In this document: in pieces, positions 24,480 to 33,175 of the stretch
Layout: each line of letters opens with the position of its first letter
Numbering within the stretch: position 1 is the first letter of the stretch
Origin: Thalassovita sp.
Lineage (GTDB): Bacteria; Bacteroidota; Bacteroidia; Cytophagales; Flammeovirgaceae
NCBI GenBank assembly: GCA_002729595.1
Contig: PBYL01000388.1
Coordinates: 1 to 36,106 of the forward strand
Direction of reading: 5' to 3'
DNA: 36,106 nt
Translations under genes and position numbers: made by a program
Notes under the pieces: generated by a model
Database searches by the model: none
Told to the model about the DNA's origin: nothing
What the model saw: the letters and a program-made list of their open reading frames with translations, nothing else

Positions 24480-27400
24480 CTTTTAAGAACTTTTAGATTT
24501 TGACTGAAAAAAGTAGGTGTTGAAATTTTAATCAAATACATTCCAGTAGGCAATGTATACAATGTTGTAGGCGGTATATTAATTTGATTGGAACCGACCT
24601 GAGTTGCTATAGTAGTCTCATACAAAACTTTTCCAATCGAGTTAAAAAATGAAATATGTACATCTTGAATAGGCCTATTCGTATTTAACTCTATTGCAAA
24701 ATCAAGTTTAAAAGGATTAGGAAAAATATTGATTTGATAGAAGTCAAATTCTTCTTCAAGGCTGGTAATGATACCGGTGGTATCAGTAGATCCAACTACT
24801 ATGCTTGTGCTTAAATTAGCACTACAGCCATTCTCCATATTGCTAATCAGCAAATTAACTGTGTAAACTCCTTCATCATAAAAAAATACAGCAGGATTTT
24901 GCTCTGAAGAAGTTTGACCATTACCAAATTCCCATTGATAAGTATTACTTGTTATTGTATCGAAAACATTAAACTCAATATATTCATAGTCAGAAATAGA
25001 ATCCTTTGAAACTTGGATACTATCTGGAAAGTCAAATACATTTATTGTTGTTAAAGCCGGAATAGAAGCACATCCATCATTATCTACACCTACACAGTTA
25101 ATCTCTATTGATTGGCTAGCAATAAATGAATAAGCAGTTCCTTTGGCCAGTTGTTCATTTGTTGTTGCGTTATACCAAGTATAATCAGTATTATTCGTAT
25201 TCTCGTTTTGACCAACCAGTAGAATTACTTCTTCACCTTCACAAAAATCATTTTTTGCTGCAATTATACTAGGTTCAGTAGCAAAGCTTTTTCTCACTTC
25301 TATTACTTTCTCAGCCTGATAATCACAACCGTTTATATTCACCTCATACGTGAGTGTATAGAGACCAGCCGAAACTAAAGAAGGTTCAAAGTAATTATTT
25401 ACTACTCCAAGCCCTGTCCAAGTACCCATTTTGTAGTCTGTGTAATCACTCAAATCAATAGCAAAACTATTCTCACATGTGCTTTCTAATGCACCAAGAC
25501 TTAACACTTCACTTCCAATTCCATCTGTTATTGTAATATTACGTTGGCCAAATGCCTGGCAAGAACCAACATTTACACTATATTTTATGGAATATGTACC
25601 TGCATCCAAGTTTGCTGGTACAAACAAAGAATCACTTATACCTTCACCACTAAAAATGCCTCCCTTTAAAGAAGTATCTATATCCGAAGCTAAATTATAA
25701 ACCTCTCCATATTTGCAAATGCTTATATCTTTACCTATATCTAGAGGCTCATTGTTTACTAATACTGCTTTAACTTCTTTTAATAGACTACTGCAATCTT
25801 GATTAGAAATAGCTTTTACATGATAAACACTAGTACTTGTAATAAGTCCAGTATTAAAAATTGTACCCTGAGAAATTATCTCACCATTTTGATACCACTC
25901 ATACCTTAAATTTGGAGAAGGTGATTTAACAAACAAATCGACCTCACCACTATTGCTACAAATAAAAGCATCCTCAATATCAGGTGGAGCAGGTATTTCA
26001 TGAATGTATGCAGTAACCTTTGTTCGTGGATAACTTTCACAACCTTCTGCTGATACTGTAGCCACATAATAAGACGTGGTAATAGACAAACTATCAATCG
26101 AAAAATTGTTCCCAGTGTAAAGAGGTTCTTCATCATCTTCATTTGAATACCAATTAATAGTACCTCCAAAACTATTATGAGTAGCTGTAAAACTCACTGA
26201 ACTAGTACCACAATAGTTTTTATCATTTGCAGTAGGTGGAGATGGAAGATCTGTTAAACTTATACTAACAGCTCTTTGTATTCCCTCACAACCGTTGATT
26301 ACAGCACTCACATAAATAGTGGTATTTTCAATGATCTCTGGAGAATAACTTTCACCTTCATAAATAAAATTATCTCTATCTAGATCAGAATAAAAGCGAT
26401 AAGTAGCTTCTTCAGAAGTAATAGGCAATGTGGGTATAATATTTACTTTTCCTTGTCCACATCGACTAATATCATTTATAATTGGTTGAGGAGGTTTAGT
26501 TTGGAAATCTATTTCCATTGTAGCAAGTTCGCTTTCGCAGCCTGATGCAGATATAGTACTTACATAAAATATCTGATCTCTATCTACCTGACCCACTAAA
26601 AAACTAGAACCTTCTCCTACTTTTATGTTTGATTGATTATACCAATAGTACTCCCCCACTCCACCTGTTGCTGTAAGTTCAACAAATTCATTTCCACATG
26701 TTGTATATTCAAAATCATTAGGTTTATCTGGAGCCTCATGAATAATTGCATCTATAGGTATCCGCTCACTCTCACAGTAAAATTTCCCATTATCCAACTC
26801 ACGAATTTTAACTGAAGACACGTAAAACCTAGTACTACTTTCTAAAGTAATAGTATATTCATTGCCTTGATAAATAGGATCTTCTGAGGTTTCTGAATCA
26901 AACCAAAATATAATATCGGCTGTGCTATTCGCAAATAAAGAAATATTTCCTTTACCACATACTTCGGTATTTTCAATCTCTGGAGCTTCTGGTTTATTTA
27001 ATTTATAAACATCCACCCTTGCTTTATCTGATTCACATCCATTTATTACTGCACTAACATAAAAATATATATCTTGTGTAATAGCTGTTTGAGTTGTATA
27101 AACGTCGCCTAATCCACTGGTTGTCAATTCATTATCTAAATAGTCGTACCATTTAAAATAATCCACTTCTGCTGGATGTGTTGCTTGCAAGGTAACAGGC
27201 TCTGTATTACACACAACTACATCTTCTGCATTTGGAGCTGGGGGAGTTTCTATTGGCTTTACTGTCAGTTCTGTATTAGATGAACAATCTTCTAGTAATG
27301 GATTGATTGCCTTTACACTATATACAATTTCATTATTAATCAATGTAGTTATAAGTTCGTTCCCTTTTTCTCCTTGAACTTCGACACCTTCTTTATACCA

Positions 27401-29056
27401 TTGATAGTTATACTTTGAATTGTAATTTTCAATAATTAAAACGGATTGACCTGTTTCACAAATCAAACTCTGGGTTAATACAGGCTTTTCGGGAGATTCA
27501 TATATAGTCAATAATTTACTCTCAGAACTAATACAACTATTTTGATTAGATACTGAATAAGTAATAGAAAACTCCTTTACTAATTCAGTTTCTTCAAAAG
27601 TTAAACTGGTAAGATTGATAATACTACCTTCAATATCGATCTCATCACTAGACCATTCTCCATTTTCAGGTGAAAAACCAGCAAAATCAAACAAATTTAA
27701 ATTATCAATATTTGAACATGAGGCAATATCATCTCCTGCACTCACAGGACTACTATCTTGAATGGTAACGCTTTTAAAAGCTGTTTGGACACAAGCATTT
27801 TCATCAAAATAAGTAAGAGTAAACTCATAAATTCCTGCATCTAAATCTGCTGGATCAAATACACTTTCCCCTTCTGTTAGCTGCACACCATCCCAACTCC
27901 AATAAAACCTTCCAGTTGATACGCCCCCTAACTCATTTCCATTGATTGTAGGAATTTCATCTCCATAAATACTCAGATCAATAACTCCGATATTACTGCA
28001 TATATCTAAATCACTACCAGCAAAAACTATAGGTTGAGGGTGTATAACAATTTTACGTACAATATCAGCTTCGCAAATCCCTTTTTTTGCTGTAAGTGTT
28101 ATTTCGTACTCACCTGCCGGAATATTAGAATTTGTAGTGTTTATAAAGTATTGCTCTCCTTCTTTTTCAATTAGATCATCTAACTCAGGGGTATCACTTC
28201 CAATTACTACTTCATCACCATCATATGTAAAATCTGTAATTTCTACTTTGTTATTCAAACAAACATCTTGTACTGATATACTTTGAGAAATCTCGGGATC
28301 TCCTTTTTTAAAATTAATTGTCAATTCTCGTATTCCATTATGGAAATGAAAAGTACACTTAATTAGATTATCACCATCTTGAGCCTGACTAACATCAAAA
28401 AAATAAGATTGATATTTTTCATCATCTGTAGGAAAAGCAATAATACTGCTAATTCCATTCAGACTTTCGACCTCAATCTTAGGAGTTGCTAAATATGCAT
28501 CAGAAGTAATTATTCCATCATCATTAAAATAGCCGTCTTCAGTAACAACAATTGTAGTATCTATAATCAATATTCTACTCTCATCATTACTACATAAATC
28601 GTATTCTAAATAATCACTTCCATCTTCAAAGTAAAGTTTGCTAATAAATACCTTTGTGTAAGTATCAGTTAAAACTTTTTCAGGTTCAATATCTTCACAT
28701 GACCTTGATTTTGGGAGTGTGCCACTTCGAGTGTATGCTTTATTATAAGTTTCTGTAAAAAAAAACTTATCACCAATGTTCAAATTAATATTAATGCCTT
28801 CTTCTTCTATCTTGTCTGGATCTCCTCCATTCCATAAACCTGAATAATAGAAATAATCATTAACTTCTGTACATATTGCTTGAGCTGAATTTCTTCTATC
28901 AATACCTTTAGAACCAAGATCAGGAAGAGAAATCATTGAACCATTATCCATCAGATATAATGTTTCTGTGCTCTCTGATGTCATTGAAGGGATACTCAAT
29001 TGCGCAATAGCACTAAAAGGAATACTAACAAAAAATATAAAAGTATAAATTCTCAT
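24476..29056 (-). CDS. Giant T9SS-exported Ig-repeat surface protein (adhesin-like)
   Basis: A 1526-residue secreted protein. Signal peptide at 1-18 (ending AIAQ). A unique N-terminal part (about 20-330) is followed by beta-rich regions and, from about 519 to 1098, about seven tandem Ig-like repeats of roughly 80 residues, each with a P-rich start, a CG or CN motif, an aromatic WY in mid-domain and YYVSAV..GCES near the end (Ig_7-like). A PKD-like domain lies at about 1362-1405 (YQWEFGNGQTS, VYTVNLLI). The last 85 residues are a type A T9SS sorting domain: INIFPNPF, then ISFFNSIGKVLYE and PTGMYLIKIS, ending LKVLKR. Such proteins are exported by the type IX system and attached to the surface. 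The host must supply that system; none is encoded here. It is the first of a coupled set with the lipoprotein and the TraO-like barrel. Confidence 0.88.
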   Translation of the reverse strand: MRIYTFIFFVSIPFSAIAQLSIPSMTSESTETLYLMDNGSMISLPDLGSKGIDRRNSAQAICTEVNDYFYYSGLWNGGDPDKIEEEGININLNIGDKFFFTETYNKAYTRSGTLPKSRSCEDIEPEKVLTDTYTKVFISKLYFEDGSDYLEYDLCSNDESRILIIDTTIVVTEDGYFNDDGIITSDAYLATPKIEVESLNGISSIIAFPTDDEKYQSYFFDVSQAQDGDNLIKCTFHFHNGIRELTINFKKGDPEISQSISVQDVCLNNKVEITDFTYDGDEVVIGSDTPELDDLIEKEGEQYFINTTNSNIPAGEYEITLTAKKGICEADIVRKIVIHPQPIVFAGSDLDICSNIGVIDLSIYGDEIPTINGNELGGVSTGRFYWSWDGVQLTEGESVFDPADLDAGIYEFTLTYFDENACVQTAFKSVTIQDSSPVSAGDDIASCSNIDNLNLFDFAGFSPENGEWSSDEIDIEGSIINLTSLTFEETELVKEFSITYSVSNQNSCISSESKLLTIYESPEKPVLTQSLICETGQSVLIIENYNSKYNYQWYKEGVEVQGEKGNELITTLINNEIVYSVKAINPLLEDCSSNTELTVKPIETPPAPNAEDVVVCNTEPVTLQATHPAEVDYFKWYDYLDNELTTSGLGDVYTTQTAITQDIYFYVSAVINGCESDKARVDVYKLNKPEAPEIENTEVCGKGNISLFANSTADIIFWFDSETSEDPIYQGNEYTITLESSTRFYVSSVKIRELDNGKFYCESERIPIDAIIHEAPDKPNDFEYTTCGNEFVELTATGGVGEYYWYNQSNIKVGEGSSFLVGQVDRDQIFYVSTISASGCESELATMEIDFQTKPPQPIINDISRCGQGKVNIIPTLPITSEEATYRFYSDLDRDNFIYEGESYSPEIIENTTIYVSAVINGCEGIQRAVSISLTDLPSPPTANDKNYCGTSSVSFTATHNSFGGTINWYSNEDDEEPLYTGNNFSIDSLSITTSYYVATVSAEGCESYPRTKVTAYIHEIPAPPDIEDAFICSNSGEVDLFVKSPSPNLRYEWYQNGEIISQGTIFNTGLITSTSVYHVKAISNQDCSSLLKEVKAVLVNNEPLDIGKDISICKYGEVYNLASDIDTSLKGGIFSGEGISDSLFVPANLDAGTYSIKYSVNVGSCQAFGQRNITITDGIGSEVLSLGALESTCENSFAIDLSDYTDYKMGTWTGLGVVNNYFEPSLVSAGLYTLTYEVNINGCDYQAEKVIEVRKSFATEPSIIAAKNDFCEGEEVILLVGQNENTNNTDYTWYNATTNEQLAKGTAYSFIASQSIEINCVGVDNDGCASIPALTTINVFDFPDSIQVSKDSISDYEYIEFNVFDTITSNTYQWEFGNGQTSSEQNPAVFFYDEGVYTVNLLISNMENGCSANLSTSIVVGSTDTTGIITSLEEEFDFYQINIFPNPFKLDFAIELNTNRPIQDVHISFFNSIGKVLYETTIATQVGSNQINIPPTTLYTLPTGMYLIKISTPTFFSQNLKVLKR

Positions 29057-29227
29057 AGGAATAAGATTGGATTCTATTCATCCTACTACTCAATGGTAAA
29101 TAGATGAATATTAGATATAAAAAATCAGATAGTTTATTGGGCTTGAATGAATAAAAAAGCAGCAAATTCCTAACCATAATTAAGCAATTATGATAGAATT
29201 CTTTTTTTGTTTTATTTTAACAAGAGA

Positions 29228-29983
29228 CTAATTACCTCGATTCAATAAAAATATTGTTAGTGCCGCAATAAGAATTCCTGTAACAACTGATATATCCTTT
29301 TCTTTTTGATTGTACTTTGAGGATTTATTTAACTCAGCTTCTGTTGAATTACCTATACTATCTTGAAAAAGAATAAATTCATCATCAACTTTAGCTGGAA
29401 GTTTATTATAAAGTAATGTTGTGTCACGAAAGCTAATACCTGAAATCAAAAGCTTCCATCTATCAGCTTTTTCAATTTTAATAATTGCTGTACGCGCACA
29501 TTTTTCATACTGACTATCTCTATTAATATGTTTACCATGAAATAAACAGTCATACGATACCTCAGCTAATTTTTTATTCTTATAGATTGTATCTAAATGG
29601 ATATTATTAAACTCTACAGGAGCAATTGAATTATTTTCTCTTTGAAAAAGTAACCAATACTTATTCAAATATGTAGGTACATCTAAATCAATAGCTAAAT
29701 TGCTTTTAGCATTCTGAGGATCTAAGTCAGATTCAATAATTACATTTTTGTTTTCAAAAATTTGATTGCCACTTTCATTAGAATATGAATTCTTTATAAT
29801 CATTTTCTTTTCTAGATCACTACTTACATAGATAATTTGATTGAGCATTGACTCATATTCAACAATTAATTTTATAGCTTCATCTTCAATAATTTTATCT
29901 TCTAGCTCATTCTCTTGAGCAAAGTTTAATGAAGGCATAAAAATGAAAAGCAGTATAATTAGCAGATTAAAAGAATAAGACAT
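29228..29983 (-). CDS. Secreted, C-terminally anchored protein of unknown function
   Basis: Not recognised. It has 251 residues: a signal peptide (about 1-22, ending NFAQ), a mixed alpha/beta periplasmic domain (about 25-225) with YWLLFQRENNSIAPVEF and a KCARTAIIKIEKADRWKLLISGISFRD stretch, and a C-terminal membrane helix (about 231-246) ending LLNRGN. The wording around DRWKLLISGISFRD recalls SnoaL/NTF2-like proteins, which end with a similar strand, but I do not assert it. It is upstream of the adhesin gene with 171 nt between, so it could be transcribed with it or separately. Confidence 0.55.
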   Translation of the reverse strand: MSYSFNLLIILLFIFMPSLNFAQENELEDKIIEDEAIKLIVEYESMLNQIIYVSSDLEKKMIIKNSYSNESGNQIFENKNVIIESDLDPQNAKSNLAIDLDVPTYLNKYWLLFQRENNSIAPVEFNNIHLDTIYKNKKLAEVSYDCLFHGKHINRDSQYEKCARTAIIKIEKADRWKLLISGISFRDTTLLYNKLPAKVDDEFILFQDSIGNSTEAELNKSSKYNQKEKDISVVTGILIAALTIFLLNRGN

Positions 29984-30312
29984 AAAGAGTTTTAATTACC
30001 CAAATAAAGCTAATTAAAAATTATTTACTTTTATTGAAGCAAGGAAAAAGAAAAAACATACCTTTGAAAAGTTTCTAAGGAAGTTAGGCATTAACTAAGA
30101 TACAATTTATCATGATTCTATGAATTGTTTGAACCATCGATACTTTTACTTTTAGAACTTAAAAAAAAATTGATCTTCTAAATTATTCAGGCTTTCAAAC
30201 AAGCTCATAGAATTTTTCTTGACAAGAAAACTGTAGCTAATATGTCAAATCACCTTTTTACAAGTTACACATTTTTTCATCCACAATTTATAGTTTGATT
30301 TTACATAAAAAA
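29984..30312. other. Intergenic stretch with 17-bp palindrome
   Basis: About 330 nt between the partition-operon AntA-type gene and the unknown secreted protein gene. No gene is seen. It contains the palindrome at 30214-30230 and one isolated iteron-like start (GTTACAC then a T-run) at 30264-30277. It must contain the end of the partition operon transcript and the promoter of the gene starting at 29983; neither can be placed exactly. Confidence 0.5.
30214..30230. promoter_or_regulatory. Perfect palindrome, operator-like
   Basis: TTTTCTTGACAAGAAAA is a perfect inverted repeat with 8-bp arms and a single central base, the size expected for a dimeric helix-turn-helix protein. It lies 83 nt past the stop of the second AntA-type gene and 231 nt upstream of the gene starting at 29983. 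Confidence 0.5.
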
Positions 30313-31050
30313 TCACTCCCCCTCCCCTAACTCTCTAATATCTCCTTCTGCAGGGAAGCTTTCTGGAGTATCTCCAATATTATCGATAATGGTTTTTCTA
30401 ATATCCTTATGGTGAATTCTGTTAAGTTCTTCTATGTCTTGTAATGAGTGTTTGTTTTTCATCATGCGGGTGTTAGTCATTTCGGTGGCAAAGTCTCTAC
30501 CTTTGAGTAATAGTGTAGGTAAAGCCTCATCTGGTAAAGGTTCGCCATTAAACAAAACTTGGCGACCTGCTAAGTCAATCTGCACATAATCTGCATGGCT
30601 CCCTCCTATTTCGGTAATGTTTTCTAGTAGCTTTTCTTTTGTACCTTCCAGCTTTACAAATGCTTCTAGCCTCTTATTCTGGTTTAATTCTTTTAACGCT
30701 TTTTCGCATTCGATAAAATATTCTCGTACTTCCCTACCCTTATCGTTATTTTGGAGCATGGCAATTTGCTTCGCACACTCCAAGGTTAAGTAATAATCTC
30801 TCTTACTAACTCGCTGATTATCAGACTCGCTAAATTTAGCGACACCATTTTCTTCTATTACTACTCCTTTGTAATTATAACCAATGGTACTATAATCAAC
30901 ATTTAATGTAAAATCATATTCCAACATCCTCTTAATCCAATTACTAAAGTCTTCTCCTTTTTTTTGCCCCCCTTTAGCTTGCACCACTACATAATGGTGC
31001 AATTCTCTAGCATTGACTAAATTTCCCTGATAAATTTTTATTATTTCCAT
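30313..31050 (-). CDS. AntA/AntB-type antirepressor-like protein (second copy)
   Basis: A 245-residue protein with a clear AntA/AntB domain at about 8-118: LVNARELHHYVVV, a lysine/glycine-rich insert, GEDFSNWIKRML, then YYLTLECAKQIAMLQNNDKGREVREYFIECEK. Phage proteins of this type neutralise repressors. The C-terminal part (about 155-232; DYVQIDLAGRQVLFNGE, RDFATEMTNTRM, IEELNRIHHKDI) aligns by eye with the C-terminal part of the copy at 22445-23086 and replaces the usual KilAC domain. It starts 15 nt after parB and is most likely in the partition operon, so it may act on plasmid maintenance or on a plasmid repressor. Confidence 0.82.
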   Translation of the reverse strand: MEIIKIYQGNLVNARELHHYVVVQAKGGQKKGEDFSNWIKRMLEYDFTLNVDYSTIGYNYKGVVIEENGVAKFSESDNQRVSKRDYYLTLECAKQIAMLQNNDKGREVREYFIECEKALKELNQNKRLEAFVKLEGTKEKLLENITEIGGSHADYVQIDLAGRQVLFNGEPLPDEALPTLLLKGRDFATEMTNTRMMKNKHSLQDIEELNRIHHKDIRKTIIDNIGDTPESFPAEGDIRELGEGE

Positions 31051-31065
31051 ATCTAAAAATTTTCA

Positions 31066-31914
31066 TTAAAACATTTTTTCCAAAGCATTCAATTCCTTTT
31101 TCACCTCTTTAATCAATATTTTATCTCTTGTCTTAACTGCTTGGTTTAGCTTATTGATTATTTCTTTTTGCATAAAAGTAATATCATTCCCTTTTACAGG
31201 AGTTTTCTTTCCTTTTAACTGTTTTTGCAACACATCAACAGAATCAATGCTTTCATTTTTAATAGTTTTTAAGCCCGCTAAGCTTTGCACTTCCTGTTTC
31301 TTAATGTTGGTCTTTCCTTTAAGTACTTCTTGTCTTAAAACGGGTGAAAGTTTATTTAGCCCTTGAGTGTATTTTGCATCTCGCTTGATGGTTTTTTCAT
31401 TTACACCATACTCATTAGCCAGTTTTTCAGCCGTATTTACCGAAGGGGACATTTTGTCCTTTTCGGTAGAATTTTGTCTTAGGTTCTGAATATTACCTGT
31501 TCTGTTTTTCTCCGTTTCGTACCTAAGGCCACGGTAATAGCTAATTTCTTCTTGAGTTAGATTTCTCCTACCCAACTGTATTTTTACCATGTAATCTTTT
31601 ACTTGATCGAGATCATCAAAATCTTTTTGAATAATCTTAAAATCAAGTTTATGCTCCTTACATATTCTATATCTGTTATGGCCATCAACCAACACATATT
31701 CGCCATTATTATTCCAAACTATAAGCGCATCTTTGCAACCTTCCTCCAAAATATTAGCTTCTAACTGCTTATATTCTTCGTCAGAAAGTGCACGAATAAA
31801 AGCTTTCAAATCATCATTAATAACGAGATTATTCTTAATGTGATCTTCACTTGTTGTTTTCTGCTGAATGGCAGCATTTAATATCTTACTTTTTGCAAAA
31901 ACTTTCTTAGCCAT
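31066..31914 (-). CDS. parB: ParB-like partition protein
   Basis: A 282-residue ParB-family protein that would bind the plasmid centromere and stimulate ParA. The ParB/Srx-type N-terminal domain (about 35-120) contains YVLVDGHNRYRI (73-84), in place of the GERR-type motif of classical CTP-binding ParB, then IQLGRRNLTQEE. A helix-turn-helix follows at about 160-185 (TAEKLANEYGVNEKTIKRDAKY). The tail (about 200-282) is basic and helical, suited to dimerisation. It overlaps parA by 8 nt. The VDGHNR form is common in ParB-like proteins of Bacteroidota mobile elements. Whether it still binds CTP is uncertain. No parS was identified. Confidence 0.87.
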   Translation of the reverse strand: MAKKVFAKSKILNAAIQQKTTSEDHIKNNLVINDDLKAFIRALSDEEYKQLEANILEEGCKDALIVWNNNGEYVLVDGHNRYRICKEHKLDFKIIQKDFDDLDQVKDYMVKIQLGRRNLTQEEISYYRGLRYETEKNRTGNIQNLRQNSTEKDKMSPSVNTAEKLANEYGVNEKTIKRDAKYTQGLNKLSPVLRQEVLKGKTNIKKQEVQSLAGLKTIKNESIDSVDVLQKQLKGKKTPVKGNDITFMQKEIINKLNQAVKTRDKILIKEVKKELNALEKMF

Positions 31915-32644
31915 GTAAAATCTCTTTTGATAAGTTCATATAATCTTCTGCTCCTTGTGATTTCTCGTTATAATCAAAAATAGTTTGATTGTTAAATGAT
32001 GCCTCTGTTAAAGCAATGTTTTGTCTAATAAAAGTATTAAATACCATATCTCCATAACCCTCTTGTACTGTCTCCTGAATAGTCTTATTAATCACCGTAT
32101 TATTTACTTGAGTCAACAAAATTCCTTTTATTTTTAAACCTGGATTCAGATTTTGTTTTAGTTCTTCAATCAATTCAAAAATGGTTTGCAAACCTTTTAT
32201 AGAAAAATATTGGCTCTGAGTGGGAATTATCACCTCGTAAGATGCGATCAAAGCATTGATAGTAAGTATATCTAAAGATGGAGGACAGTCAATCAACACA
32301 TAATCATATTGATCTTTTACAATACCTAAAGCTGTTTTAAGTTTAAAATAGCCATTTACATTTTTTCTCAATTCATCATCTGCACCTGCTAACTCTAAAT
32401 TAGCTGGCACTATATGTAAATTCCCACCAAGATCAATTATTGGCAATTCTTCATTTTTGCACAATGTTTCGTATACTGTAATCTCTGGTTCCTCCACTCC
32501 TACATGTTGGCTCAAATTAGATTGAGAATCAATATCAATTATCAAAACTTTCTTTTTCTGTATTGCCAAAGCTTTTCCTAAATTGACAGTTGTTGTTGTT
32601 TTACCTGTTCCCCCTTTATGATTAAGGATTGATATAATAGTCAT
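31907..32644 (-). CDS. parA: ParA-like partition ATPase
   Basis: A 245-residue ParA/Soj-type ATPase. The deviant Walker A is at 9-17 (KGGTGKTTT) with the preceding signature lysine, the A' motif is in LIIDIDSQSNLSQ, and the Walker B is LIDCPPSLD (about 117-125). It lacks the N-terminal DNA-binding domain of type Ia ParA, so a separate protein probably regulates the operon; the HTH/coiled-coil protein encoded 27 nt upstream is the obvious candidate. It overlaps parB by 8 nt. Confidence 0.95.
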   Translation of the reverse strand: MTIISILNHKGGTGKTTTTVNLGKALAIQKKKVLIIDIDSQSNLSQHVGVEEPEITVYETLCKNEELPIIDLGGNLHIVPANLELAGADDELRKNVNGYFKLKTALGIVKDQYDYVLIDCPPSLDILTINALIASYEVIIPTQSQYFSIKGLQTIFELIEELKQNLNPGLKIKGILLTQVNNTVINKTIQETVQEGYGDMVFNTFIRQNIALTEASFNNQTIFDYNEKSQGAEDYMNLSKEILHG

Positions 32645-32671
32645 CAGTTTGTCTCTATTTAGTTTAATTAA

Positions 32672-33061
32672 TTATTTATGAGATACTACTTTGTTCAACT
32701 CACTCCTTAAGTCACTTACCTCCTTTACTAAATGATAAATCATTTCATCACTCTTAATTTTCTGTTGTTGATGCATATCTAGTTGTTTTTCCAAATACTT
32801 TATTCTGTCTTTTAAATCCTTTAAGACCTCCCCATCTGATGTATAAGATTGAGATAATGGACTCCCAAATGTTTCAAGTAAATACTTTTTCTTGATATAA
32901 ATGGGAGAGGTCTTACCTTCTTCTTTCTTCTTCAATAATTCAGATGAATTAGGAAGTTTTTTAGTTTTATCTATAAACCTTCGCAAAGTACTTATACTTT
33001 TGCCAGTAAGCTTAATAGCTTGCGATACGGATACAAATTCTTGTGAAATATCTGACATCAT
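32672..33061 (-). CDS. HTH and coiled-coil protein at the head of the par operon
   Basis: A 129-residue protein (from the ATG at 33061; the ATG at 33058 is equally plausible and a longer frame to 33076 has no better start). An N-terminal helix-turn-helix (VSQAIKLTGKSISTLRRFID, about 12-31) of the MerR/excisionase-like type is followed by a YIKKKYLLETFG strand and a long C-terminal coiled coil (about 80-125). The layout resembles small plasmid DNA-binding proteins placed upstream of parA. It could repress the operon by binding the palindrome at 33087-33100 just upstream of its own start, or act as a replication accessory protein. The role is inference. Confidence 0.72.
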   Translation of the reverse strand: MMSDISQEFVSVSQAIKLTGKSISTLRRFIDKTKKLPNSSELLKKKEEGKTSPIYIKKKYLLETFGSPLSQSYTSDGEVLKDLKDRIKYLEKQLDMHQQQKIKSDEMIYHLVKEVSDLRSELNKVVSHK

Positions 33062-33086
33062 GGTAAACAAAAACATATTTTTTTCA

Positions 33087-33110
33087 ATATCTAAAGATAT
33101 ATCAAAGATA
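33087..33110 (-). promoter_or_regulatory. Promoter and palindromic operator of the par operon
   Basis: Read on the minus strand, TATCTTTG (33103-33110) matches the -7 consensus TAnnTTTG, and the start point would fall near 33096, inside the perfect palindrome ATATCTAAAGATAT (33087-33100). That layout suits repression. It resembles the palindrome at the tra promoter (GTATCTATAGATAC, 20845-20858); both fit TATCT-2 nt-AGATA. No good -33 box is seen. Confidence 0.55.
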
Positions 33111-33135
33111 GTTCTTTTGAAAATTCTTTGATATC
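33099..33135. repeat. Inverted repeat in the par/rep divergent gap
   Basis: ATATCAAAG (33099-33107) and CTTTGATAT (33127-33135) are perfect 9-bp inverted copies with 19 nt between. They lie between the par operon -7 box and the rep start and could bind a regulator that controls both divergent units. Confidence 0.5.
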
Positions 33136-33175
33136 AATTATACTTGAAAAAGTTTTTTTTACTCTGATTTTTAAT

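Noticed and set aside
29175-29192. Hairpin CATAATT/AATTATG upstream of the adhesin
   Set aside because: Purely AT-rich 7-bp arms with the T-run 13 nt away and on the wrong strand for the neighbouring minus-strand genes.
30264-30284. Isolated iteron downstream of the second AntA-type gene
   Set aside because: Only GTTACAC and a T-run match; the GCAG end is missing, so it is probably chance.
22445-31050. Integrated prophage suggested by two antirepressor-type proteins
   Set aside because: No capsid, terminase, portal, tail or lysis genes are present; both genes are embedded in plasmid operons.
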